Assembly: GCF_014648555.1 (NCBI RefSeq)
Contig: NZ_BMRI01000025.1
Coordinates: 792-37,895, forward strand
Length of the DNA stretch: 37,104 bases
Direction: 5' to 3'
DNA from: Kitasatospora griseola
GTDB lineage: Bacteria; Actinomycetota; Actinomycetes; Streptomycetales; Streptomycetaceae
The notes under the pieces were generated by a model that was given only the letters and a program-made list of their open reading frames with translations, ran no database searches and had not been told where the DNA came from. A program made the translations under genes and the position numbers. Each line of letters opens with the position of its first letter. Positions within the stretch are counted from its first letter, which is position 1. Positions 30,752-37,104 of the stretch are shown in pieces.

Positions 30752-30897
30752 GGGTGTCCTTCCGTCGACGCGTCCCCGACGCTTTCGGGAACGGGCGTAG
30801 ACGATCATTCCCCTGACGCACGGTGACGAGTCGACCGCACGGAGGAACCACCGGGACGGCCCGGCGGCGGCTCGGGCGGACCGTGCGGGCCCGAGCT

Positions 30898-30934
30898 TTG
30901 CCCATGGTCATGCCGGACGGGCAAGATAGCGGGG
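30898..30934 (+). promoter_or_regulatory. Leaderless promoter of the helicase gene
   Basis: TTGCCC (30898-30903), an 18-base spacer, CAAGAT (30922-30927), then six bases to GTG 30934. Transcription would begin at or next to the start codon. There is no Shine-Dalgarno before that GTG, which agrees with leaderless translation. Confidence 0.6.
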
Positions 30935-33444
30935 TGACCCTCCTGGACCTGATGCCGAAACCCGCCACGCCCGACTCGCTGTTCGAGACCTTCGCCGAGT
31001 GGGCGTCGGAGCGCGGCATCACTCTCTACCCCGCCCAGGAGGAGGCGCTGATCGAGCTGGTCTCCGGGAACAACGTGATCCTGGCGACGCCGACCGGGTC
31101 GGGCAAGTCCCTGGTCGCGGCGGGTGCGCACTTCGCCGCGCTGGCCGAGGGCAAGCGGACGTTCTACACCGCGCCGATCAAGGCGCTGGTGTCGGAGAAG
31201 TTCTTCGACCTGTGCAAGATCTTCGGCACCGAGCAGGTCGGCATGATGACCGGCGACGCCTCGGTGAACCCGACCGCGCCGATCATCTGCTGCACCGCCG
31301 AGGTGCTGGCGCAGATCGCGCTGCACGACGGCCCGCGCGCCGACATCGGCCAGGTCGTGATGGACGAGTTCCACTTCTACGCCGAGCCGGACCGCGGCTG
31401 GGCCTGGCAGATCCCGCTGCTCGAACTCCCGCAGGCGCAGTTCCTGCTGATGTCGGCGACCCTCGGCGACGTCCGCCGCTTCGAGGAGGACCTGACCCGC
31501 CGCACCGGCCGTCCGACCACCGTGGTCCGTTCGGCGACCCGCCCGGTCCCGCTGTTCTACGAGTACCGCCGCACCAGCCTGCACGACACGCTGGAGGAGC
31601 TGCTGAACACCGGTCAGGCGCCGGTGTATGTCGTGCACTTCACGCAGAAGGAGGCGGTGGAGCGGGCGCAGTCGCTGATGAGCATCAACATGTGCTCGAA
31701 GCAGGAGAAGGACGCCATCGCCGACCTGATCGGCAACTTCCGCTTCACCACCAAGTTCGGCCGCAACCTGTCCCGTTACGTGCGGCACGGCATCGGCGTG
31801 CACCACGCCGGCATGCTGCCGAAGTACCGCCGCCTGGTGGAGCGCCTCGCGCAGGCCGGTCTGCTGAAGGTCATCTGCGGCACCGACACGCTCGGCGTCG
31901 GCGTCAACGTGCCGATCCGCACGGTGCTGTTCACCGCGCTGTCCAAGTACGACGGCCAGCGGGTGCGGATCCTGCGGGCCCGCGAGTTCCACCAGATCGC
32001 CGGGCGGGCGGGCCGGGCCGGCTTCGACACCGTCGGCCAGGTGGTGGCGCAGGCGCCGGAGCACGTGGTGGAGAACGACCGGGCGCTGGCGAAGGCCGGC
32101 GACGACCCGAAGAAGCGCAAGAAGGTCGTCCGGAAGAAGGCCCCGGACGGGTTCGTCTCCTGGACCGAGGAGACCTTCGAGCGGCTGATCGCGGCCGACC
32201 CGGAACCGCTGGTGTCCCGGTTCAAGGTCAGCCACGCCATGCTGCTGTCGGTGATCGGCCGCCCGGGCAACGCGTTCGAGGCGATGCGCAAGCTGCTCAC
32301 CGACAACCACGAGGACCGCCCGGCGCAGCGCCGCCACATCCGGACCGCGATCGCCGTCTTCCGCTCGCTGCTGCAGGGCGGCGTGGTGGAGCAGCTGGAC
32401 GAGCCGGACTCCGAGGGCCGCACGGTGCGCCTGACGCTGGACCTGCAGGAGAACTTCGCGCTGAACCAGCCGCTGTCCACGTTCGCGCTGGCCGCGTTCG
32501 AGCTGCTGGACCCGGAGTCGCCGTCGTACGCGCTGGACGTGGTCTCGGTCGTCGAGGCGACCCTGGACGACCCGCGGCAGATCCTCGCCTCGCAGGAGAA
32601 CAAGGCGCGCGGCGAGGCCGTGGCGGAGATGAAGCGCGACGGCATCGAGTACGAGGAGCGGATGAACCGGCTCCAGGAGATCACGTACCCGAAGCCGCTG
32701 GAGGAGCAGCTCGGCCACGCCTACGACGTGTACCGCCGGGCGCACCCGTGGATCGGCGACCACCCGCTGCAGCCGAAGTCGGTGGTCCGCGACCTGTACG
32801 AGCGCGCCATGACGTTCACGGACTACGTGGGCTTCTACGAGCTGGCCCGCACCGAGGGCATCGTGCTGCGCTACCTGGCGGGCGCGTTCAAGGCGCTGGA
32901 GCAGACCGTCCCGGACGACATCAAGACGGACGACCTGAAGGACGTCATCGCCTGGCTGGGCGAGCTGGTCCGCCAGGTCGACTCCTCGCTGCTGGACGAG
33001 TGGGAGGCGCTGGCCAACCCGACCGAGCCGGAGGCGGGCGAGGTCCGTCTCGACGACAAGCCGGCGCCGGTCACCGCGAACTCCCGCGCGTTCCGGGTGC
33101 TGGTCCGCAACGAGCTGTTCCGCCGGGTCGAGCTGTGCGCCCTGGAGCACTACGACTCGCTCGCGGAACTCGACGGCGAGGACGGCTGGGACGCGGACCG
33201 CTGGGCCGACGCGATGGACGGGTACTGGGAGGAGTACGACGACCTGTTCACCGGTCCGAACGCGCGCGGCCCGAAGATGCTGCTGATCGAGGAGGTCGAG
33301 GACGAGGGCCTGTGGCGGGTCCGGCAGATCTTCGACGACCCGAACGGCGACCACGACTGGGGCATCTCCGCCGAGGTCGACCTGTACGGCTCCGACGAGG
33401 AGGGCCGCGCGGTCGTCAAGATCACGGCGGTGGGCGCGCACTGA
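30934..33444 (+). CDS. Ski2-like DEAD/DEAH RNA helicase with DUF3516
   Basis: ATP-dependent helicase of 836 residues. Motif I is ATPTGSGKS (51-59), motif II DEFH (144-147), motif III SAT (174-176) and motif VI QIAGRAGRAGFD (about 360). The second RecA domain includes HHAGMLPKYRRLVERLAQAGLLKVICGTDTLG. The second half (about 430-836) is the actinobacterial DUF3516 region. The protein is conserved and usually complete at about 830-850 residues. Relatives act in RNA decay or processing; the role here is inferred from family. GTG 30934 starts VTLLDLMPKP, matching family N-termini, and lies six bases after the -10. An ATG at 30904 would place the start upstream of the -10. A stable hairpin follows the stop. 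Confidence 0.95.
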   Translation: MTLLDLMPKPATPDSLFETFAEWASERGITLYPAQEEALIELVSGNNVILATPTGSGKSLVAAGAHFAALAEGKRTFYTAPIKALVSEKFFDLCKIFGTEQVGMMTGDASVNPTAPIICCTAEVLAQIALHDGPRADIGQVVMDEFHFYAEPDRGWAWQIPLLELPQAQFLLMSATLGDVRRFEEDLTRRTGRPTTVVRSATRPVPLFYEYRRTSLHDTLEELLNTGQAPVYVVHFTQKEAVERAQSLMSINMCSKQEKDAIADLIGNFRFTTKFGRNLSRYVRHGIGVHHAGMLPKYRRLVERLAQAGLLKVICGTDTLGVGVNVPIRTVLFTALSKYDGQRVRILRAREFHQIAGRAGRAGFDTVGQVVAQAPEHVVENDRALAKAGDDPKKRKKVVRKKAPDGFVSWTEETFERLIAADPEPLVSRFKVSHAMLLSVIGRPGNAFEAMRKLLTDNHEDRPAQRRHIRTAIAVFRSLLQGGVVEQLDEPDSEGRTVRLTLDLQENFALNQPLSTFALAAFELLDPESPSYALDVVSVVEATLDDPRQILASQENKARGEAVAEMKRDGIEYEERMNRLQEITYPKPLEEQLGHAYDVYRRAHPWIGDHPLQPKSVVRDLYERAMTFTDYVGFYELARTEGIVLRYLAGAFKALEQTVPDDIKTDDLKDVIAWLGELVRQVDSSLLDEWEALANPTEPEAGEVRLDDKPAPVTANSRAFRVLVRNELFRRVELCALEHYDSLAELDGEDGWDADRWADAMDGYWEEYDDLFTGPNARGPKMLLIEEVEDEGLWRVRQIFDDPNGDHDWGISAEVDLYGSDEEGRAVVKITAVGAH

Positions 33445-33452
33445 CGGCCCGT

Positions 33453-33500
33453 CGGCCGGAGCCCCCGGTGGGGCGGCTCCGGCCGGCCTTGCCGGGGGCT
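33453..33500 (+). terminator. Hairpin with alternative pairing after helicase gene
   Basis: CGGCCGGAGCC (33453-33463) pairs perfectly with GGCTCCGGCCG (33475-33485) over 11 bp. A second, mutually exclusive 9-bp stem joins AGCCCCCGG (33460-33468) with CCGGGGGCT (33492-33500). It lies between convergent genes and probably ends the helicase and DUF981 transcripts; no T-tract is present. Confidence 0.6.
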
Positions 33501-34234
33501 CACATGGTGTTGACGATGAGCCCGATGTGGGTGAAGTAGTTCAGCCCGCCGAAGATCAGGAACGCGAGCCCCGCCAGGCCCCAGACCACGCCGATGGTCG
33601 GGCTCATCCAGGTCCTGGGGGTGCGCAGGGCGAACGGGAACAGCAGCGCCCCGATTCCGACCAGCACGTAGAGGCCGGACATGAAGCTCGCCTCCAGCCA
33701 CGGGTAGTTGGCGAACTCCCCGGAGATCGGCTCCTCGGGCGGGGCGGCGAAGAGCGTGTACTTCCAGCCCGCGGCGGCGATCCCGAAACAGGCCAGCCCC
33801 ATTCCGAAGACGAACACCGAGATCGGCAGTGCGACCCGGCTCGTCCGCTCGATGCCGTCCTCCACCGCGAACTCGGCGGCCCGCTTCCACAGGTAGAAGG
33901 AGGCGGACAGCAGGAACACGCCGAAGGCCAGCGCGGGTTCGCCGAAGATGATGTTGTCGAACGGGAAGCCCTGACCGGCCAGCGGCCAGGTCAGCGTCAT
34001 GTGCAGACCGGTGACGACGAGCGTGAACCCGAGCGCGCCGAACGCCAGCGCCCAGCCGTCCGGGGTGGCGATGCGCCCGCGCGTCAGGAGTTGGCGGCCC
34101 AGCGCCACCACCAGCAGCAGCCCCGCGCCGGCCGCGACCGACATGATCGTGTTGTAGGTGGGCATCTTGGCCCAGTCGATCTTCAGACCGGATGCCATGA
34201 GTGACTGCGCGTACGGAGTCATGGATTCAGACAT
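33500..34234 (-). CDS. DUF981 family integral membrane protein
   Basis: 244 residues with about seven hydrophobic segments, starting after a short soluble N-terminus (MSESMTPYAQSLMASG). Segments include SVAAGAGLLLVVALGRQLL, WALAFGALGFTLVVTGLHM, FGVFLLSASFYLWKRAAE, VFVFGMGLACFGIAAAG and the C-terminal GLAGLAFLIFGGLNYFTHIGLIVNTM. The GLHM...TWPL and the FTHIGLI end match DUF981, a family of unknown role found in actinobacteria and archaea. Start ATG 34234; ATG 34222 or 34198 are alternatives with no better ribosome binding site. It is convergent with the helicase. Confidence 0.85.
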   Translation of the reverse strand: MSESMTPYAQSLMASGLKIDWAKMPTYNTIMSVAAGAGLLLVVALGRQLLTRGRIATPDGWALAFGALGFTLVVTGLHMTLTWPLAGQGFPFDNIIFGEPALAFGVFLLSASFYLWKRAAEFAVEDGIERTSRVALPISVFVFGMGLACFGIAAAGWKYTLFAAPPEEPISGEFANYPWLEASFMSGLYVLVGIGALLFPFALRTPRTWMSPTIGVVWGLAGLAFLIFGGLNYFTHIGLIVNTM

Positions 34235-34341
34235 GGACTGCTGCGGTCGGCCGGCAAACCGCAGGCCGTCCAGGTTCACCGGCCTGCCGGACAGCATTCC
34301 CTGGTCCGGCGGCTCGCCCGGGCCCGATCCGGATCCTCTGT

Positions 34342-35004
34342 TCACTCGTCCGAACGGTGCGTCAGGTAGTGCTCCGCGTAGGCCGACAGCTGCGGGTCCT
34401 CCAACGGCTCGTCCTGGTACCCGGCCAGGGCGATCCGGCCCTCGACCCAGTAGCGGTGGGCGAATTCCTCGAACGACGGCGCGCACCACCTGATGCCGTC
34501 GCCCTCCATGCCTTCCTCCGGCTCCGCCTCGTCGTCCTCCGCCAGTTCGAACTCGAAGTCCCGCCAGGAGTGGACGACGAAGGTCTCGCCGGTCGGGCGC
34601 AGGTAGAGGTACCACATCACGCAGTCCTGCTGGTCGCGGAAGAACCGCACCAGATACGCACCGGGCTCGACCGGGCTCGGGATCGGCACCGAGAAGTTCT
34701 GCCAGCAGCCGGTCGGCGACGCCGTGTCGAGCGACAGGGCCAGCCGCTCGTCACGGTGGTACGTCAGGAAGTCGGCGGGCAGGGTGAGACCGACCCGGGC
34801 CACCGCCGCCTTGAGTATCTCGACCTCGTCCACCACGCTCGACGGCCGTCCGCTCGGCCCGCCCAACCAGTCGAAGGAACCGGTGAACCGGGCGGAGTCG
34901 AGCGGCGGCACGCTGTCGTACGGGTACCACTCGTAGGTGCCGGCGCACTCCCGGTACTCGCCGAGATCGGTGTTGCACCACTCGGCCGGGAATCGGACGG
35001 TCAT
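34342..35004 (-). CDS. SUKH-like (SMI1/KNR4) protein
   Basis: 220 residues. The central part VARVGLTLPADFLTYHRDERLALSLDTASPTGCWQNFSVPIPSPVEPGAYLVRFFRDQQDCVMWYLYLRPTGETFVVHSW resembles the SUKH fold (LPxDF start, then a beta sheet), with an acidic tail near 180 (AEDDEAEPEEGMEGDG). Homologues serve as immunity proteins or have unknown roles in streptomycetes. ATG 35004 has GAGG seven bases upstream. It is the only intact one of three SUKH-type genes in the window. No toxin is adjacent. Assignment is by resemblance, so a divergent hypothetical family remains possible. Confidence 0.6.
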   Translation of the reverse strand: MTVRFPAEWCNTDLGEYRECAGTYEWYPYDSVPPLDSARFTGSFDWLGGPSGRPSSVVDEVEILKAAVARVGLTLPADFLTYHRDERLALSLDTASPTGCWQNFSVPIPSPVEPGAYLVRFFRDQQDCVMWYLYLRPTGETFVVHSWRDFEFELAEDDEAEPEEGMEGDGIRWCAPSFEEFAHRYWVEGRIALAGYQDEPLEDPQLSAYAEHYLTHRSDE

Positions 35005-35132
35005 CGCATACCTCGCTGAACAGTGGACGCTTCGGGCCACTGCACGGTAGTGACGACCACCGACACTCGCCGGTGCGGACGGGGTCTCTGCCGGCCCGCC
35101 GAACTGGGGTCACCACACGAACGGGTGAGCCC

Positions 35133-35696
35133 TCACCTGCCTGGCCGGGTCTGCGGCGCCAGTGGCTCCAGCCGTTCCACGATCGCCCGGGCGCAGTCGT
35201 CCGACGGTGTGCGGGTGGTGTCCACCTCCAGGTCGTAGTGGACACCGCGGTGCACTCGCAGGGCCTGGTCGGCGGCCATGCCCGGGGTACGGTCGGGCCG
35301 GGCGCGTTCGCGGGCGGTCGCGGCGGCCGGGTCGCAGCGGACCCCGACCCAGCGCACCTCCAGGCCCGACAGCGCCTCGCGCCACCGCTGTTGGGACTCC
35401 GGCCCGGAGAGGAACACGTCGTCGACGATGACTGGCGCGCCCGCCCGGGCGGTGGCGGCGATGCCCGCCATCCAGGCGGCCTCCAGTCGGCGGAAGGTGT
35501 CGCCGACGGTGACGGCGCCGTCCCCGCCGAGGTCGATCCCGGCGTCCTCCGCCAGCAGCGCGGAGGGCATCGCCTCGATCAGCCCGTCGATGCCGAACGT
35601 CAGCCAGGGCTCCGGCAGCCGGTCCTGCAGCGAGCGCGCGAGGCTGCTCTTCCCGCTGCTGGAACCGCCGTTGAGCACGATCACCCGAACGGTCAT
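35133..35696 (-). CDS. Chloramphenicol 3-O-phosphotransferase-like kinase
   Basis: 187-residue P-loop kinase close to the Streptomyces venezuelae chloramphenicol phosphotransferase, which modifies the drug's primary hydroxyl. Walker A NGGSSSGKSS (9-18) and the catalytic Asp37 in FGIDGLIEAMP are present, as is the VIVDDVFLSGPESQQRW segment and the C-terminal GVHYDLEVDTTRTPSDDCA. Many streptomycetes carry relatives that need not act on chloramphenicol. ATG 35696. It lies 22 bp downstream of the ferredoxin/MBL gene on the same strand, so the two are probably cotranscribed. Confidence 0.88.
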   Translation of the reverse strand: MTVRVIVLNGGSSSGKSSLARSLQDRLPEPWLTFGIDGLIEAMPSALLAEDAGIDLGGDGAVTVGDTFRRLEAAWMAGIAATARAGAPVIVDDVFLSGPESQQRWREALSGLEVRWVGVRCDPAAATARERARPDRTPGMAADQALRVHRGVHYDLEVDTTRTPSDDCARAIVERLEPLAPQTRPGR

Positions 35697-35718
35697 CGGG
35701 CCACCCCCACCGCTCGGC

Positions 35719-36591
35719 TCACCACTGGTGCGCGGCGATGTTCACCGGGCCGGGGGCCAGCCGGGCGGCGTTCGCGACCAGTGCGGCCAGCTGCTCGGCC
35801 ATCTGTCCGGGCGTCAGCTGCATGCGGTCGCCGTGGCCGGGGAGCATCCACTCGAAGTGCAGCAGGGGCGCGACGCGGGCCAGCGAGGCGGCCTGCTCCT
35901 CGATCGAGTACCAGGTGACGTGTTCGGCGACGGCCAACGCGCCGGCGGTGCGCGACCAGTAGATGCTGTCGCCGCTGAAGCAGTACCGCCGGTCGGCGAG
36001 GTACAGCACGCTGCCCTCGGTGTGGCCCGGCACCGGGAGGGCGGTCACACCGTCGGCGATCTCGACCGGATCGGTGCCGCGCAGCACCCGGTCGGCGTCC
36101 GGCGCGAAGTCCAGGTCGCCTTCGTGGATCCAGAGTCGGGCCCCGAACCGGTCCGCGTAGCTGCGCCCGTGCGCGGCGTGGTCCCGATGGGTCAGCAGGA
36201 CGTCCGTCACCCGCCCGACCGCCTCGTAGCGGGCGGCGAGCGACTCCGACCAGCGCGGCGTGTCGATCATCATCACGGTGCCGTCCGGCCGCCGCAGCAG
36301 GTAGGAGTTGGCGCCGAACGTCTGCCGCGAATTGTGGCCGCAGAGCAGGACGTTGTCGTCGATCGCCAGCGGGAACGGGTCGGCCGCCGCGTCCAGCGGC
36401 CCCGAGTGCCGGCGGATCGAACGGGTGTGGCAGGCGAACGCGGCGGCGTTCAACTGCGCCTCCTCGGCGGCGTTGCGCGGCTGGCGCACCACCTCCGAGC
36501 CCCGGCCCACCTGCACGATCAGGTCGGGCGCGAGCTGCCGCGCCACGTCGCACCCGGTGCATCGATCGTCCACATACCAGTCTTCACCCAC
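35719..36591 (-). CDS. Ferredoxin-like domain fused to metallo-beta-lactamase-fold hydrolase
   Basis: 290 residues. The first 60 hold Cys11, Cys14 and Cys54 (RCTGCD and FACHTRSI), a 3-cysteine cluster arrangement like [3Fe-4S]/partial [4Fe-4S] ferredoxins. The MBL fold follows: NSYLLRRPDGTVMMIDTPRW, LLTHRDHAAH (His135, Asp137, His138, His141; a variant of HxHxDH), VPGHTEGSVLYLADRRYCFSGDSIYW and HFEWMLPGHGDRM. Such fusions are known but their substrate is not; hydrolysis coupled to a redox or sensing step is possible. Start GTG 36591 with GGGGG seven bases upstream. It leads a two-gene unit with the phosphotransferase-like kinase. Confidence 0.88.
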   Translation of the reverse strand: MGEDWYVDDRCTGCDVARQLAPDLIVQVGRGSEVVRQPRNAAEEAQLNAAAFACHTRSIRRHSGPLDAAADPFPLAIDDNVLLCGHNSRQTFGANSYLLRRPDGTVMMIDTPRWSESLAARYEAVGRVTDVLLTHRDHAAHGRSYADRFGARLWIHEGDLDFAPDADRVLRGTDPVEIADGVTALPVPGHTEGSVLYLADRRYCFSGDSIYWSRTAGALAVAEHVTWYSIEEQAASLARVAPLLHFEWMLPGHGDRMQLTPGQMAEQLAALVANAARLAPGPVNIAAHQW

Positions 36592-36800
36592 GGCGGTACC
36601 CCCACATGTGCTGATGAATCGTCAACGAGCCGCAGCGGCCCGGCGCTTCAAGCCTCACCCGGACGGCGCAGAAATGGGAAGGGTCCACAGATCTTGCACT
36701 TCGACCGCCGAGGCTCTCTACAGCCGGAACGGGGCGGGTCCGTGCCGAGGACGTCGGCGGAGGAAGGGCACGTCCGGCAGCGCCGGAGCACCGCGCGCCG
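36592..36800. other. Leader/promoter region of the ferredoxin-MBL gene and end of the edge gene
   Basis: No gene is supported in these 209 bases. On the minus strand, TTGACG (about 36628-36623) is a -35 candidate, but no good -10 is found at the right distance. A frame open to 36718 in this area is the out-of-frame continuation of the edge gene. Confidence 0.4.
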
Positions 36801-37104
36801 TCAGGTCGGCCGGGACCTCTGCGACCCGCGGACGACCGCCGCCGCACCGTCCCCCCGCCCGTACGGGGCGCCGGTTCCGGTGGCGTGCAGCACCACGACG
36901 GGTGCCCCCTCGCACGTCCCGAGCGCCGCCACCCAGCGACGTCCGCGGGTCGGCGGACCGGCGTGCGGCCCGGGCGGCGAGGCGTTCCTGGCCGCGGGTC
37001 CAGCGGACGGTCCGGTGCCGCGCCTCGGGCGGCATCCGCCCGCACTCGGGCTCGAACTCGGCGGCGCTGCACCGGAGATCGGCCAGCAGCCGGACCGCGC
37101 TGCG
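36801..37104 (-). pseudogene. Partial gene at window edge, apparently frameshifted
   Basis: From the right edge one frame reads RSAVRLLADLRCSAAEFEPE, CGRMPPEARHRTVRWTRGQE and RLAARAARRSADPR with strong third-position GC. Just after, the convincing sense moves one frame over: RRWVAALGTCEGAPVVVLH, ATGTGAPYGRGDGAAAVV, ending RSRPT at TGA 36803-36801. The two join near 36930 with a net +1 shift (CCGCGG then ACGT then CGCTGG). The family is not recognised, and the 5' part is outside the window. Confidence 0.4.

Noticed and set aside
30805..33441. Minus-strand open frame opposite the helicase
   Set aside because: It mirrors the DUF3516 helicase throughout and is Arg/Val/His/Leu-rich with no motif.

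Overview
The window is chromosomal DNA from a very high-GC actinomycete, almost certainly a streptomycete (Streptomyces/Kitasatospora type). This rests on GC-saturated third codon positions, frequent GTG starts, GTGA stop/start overlaps, a GH46 chitosanase close to the Kitasatospora N174 enzyme, F420-family enzymes, DUF981 and DUF3516 proteins, and secreted depolymerases. No tRNA, rRNA, CRISPR array, transposase or phage gene was seen.

Layout. 1-6660: secretome block with an M4 (thermolysin-type) protease running off the left edge, a GH46 chitosanase and a large multidomain GH9 cellulase. The last two converge on a shared hairpin. 6740-9201: a DasR/HutC-type GntR regulator divergent from a secreted phosphatase/phosphodiesterase that carries a frameshift; a dre-like site lies between them. 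9224-10399: bioF. 10498-11725: a minus-strand unit made of a WhiB7/WblC-like promoter, a 17-codon leader ORF with a perfect Shine-Dalgarno, a tandem GNAT acetyltransferase and a second-type IF-1 without an AUG start, closed by a strong hairpin. This looks like a ribosome-stress/antibiotic-responsive operon and is the best candidate for an undescribed system here. 11847-12464: a SUKH (SMI1/KNR4) gene split by an in-frame TGA. 12772-15200: a DUF1330 protein, an MDR-type oxidoreductase and a divergent AraC regulator.

15318-18326: a membrane-anchored protein of unknown function and a frameshifted SUKH-type gene. 18299-19700: a fused deazaflavin-type/hemerythrin protein followed by a MarR regulator, with a MarR-like palindrome at the promoter. 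19808-20287: a macro-domain protein. 20330-25064: a four-gene minus-strand operon (nitrilase-type amidohydrolase, hydantoinase/dihydropyrimidinase, LLM flavin/F420 oxidoreductase, Tat-lipoprotein multicopper oxidase) that fits hydantoin or reductive pyrimidine catabolism. 25247-26260: a TetR/VOC operon with a 20-bp perfect palindrome filling the promoter spacer and an apparently leaderless start. 26268-28011: a cytoplasmic serine-beta-lactamase-like hydrolase and a TetR regulator. 28210-30388: a 93-residue unknown protein, a SnoaL-like protein, a minus-strand gene remnant and a stand-alone KAS III-like enzyme. 30437-33444: a small exported protein and a leaderless Ski2-like DUF3516 helicase. 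33500-37104: a DUF981 membrane protein, a SUKH-like protein, a chloramphenicol-phosphotransferase-like kinase, a ferredoxin-like/MBL fusion, and a broken partial gene at the right edge.

Four reading frames are disrupted in 37 kb (near 8145, 12267, 17530 and 36930). Either this strain has several decaying accessory genes or the assembly carries indels, and read support decides between them. All functional calls come from reading motifs by eye; no database search was made.
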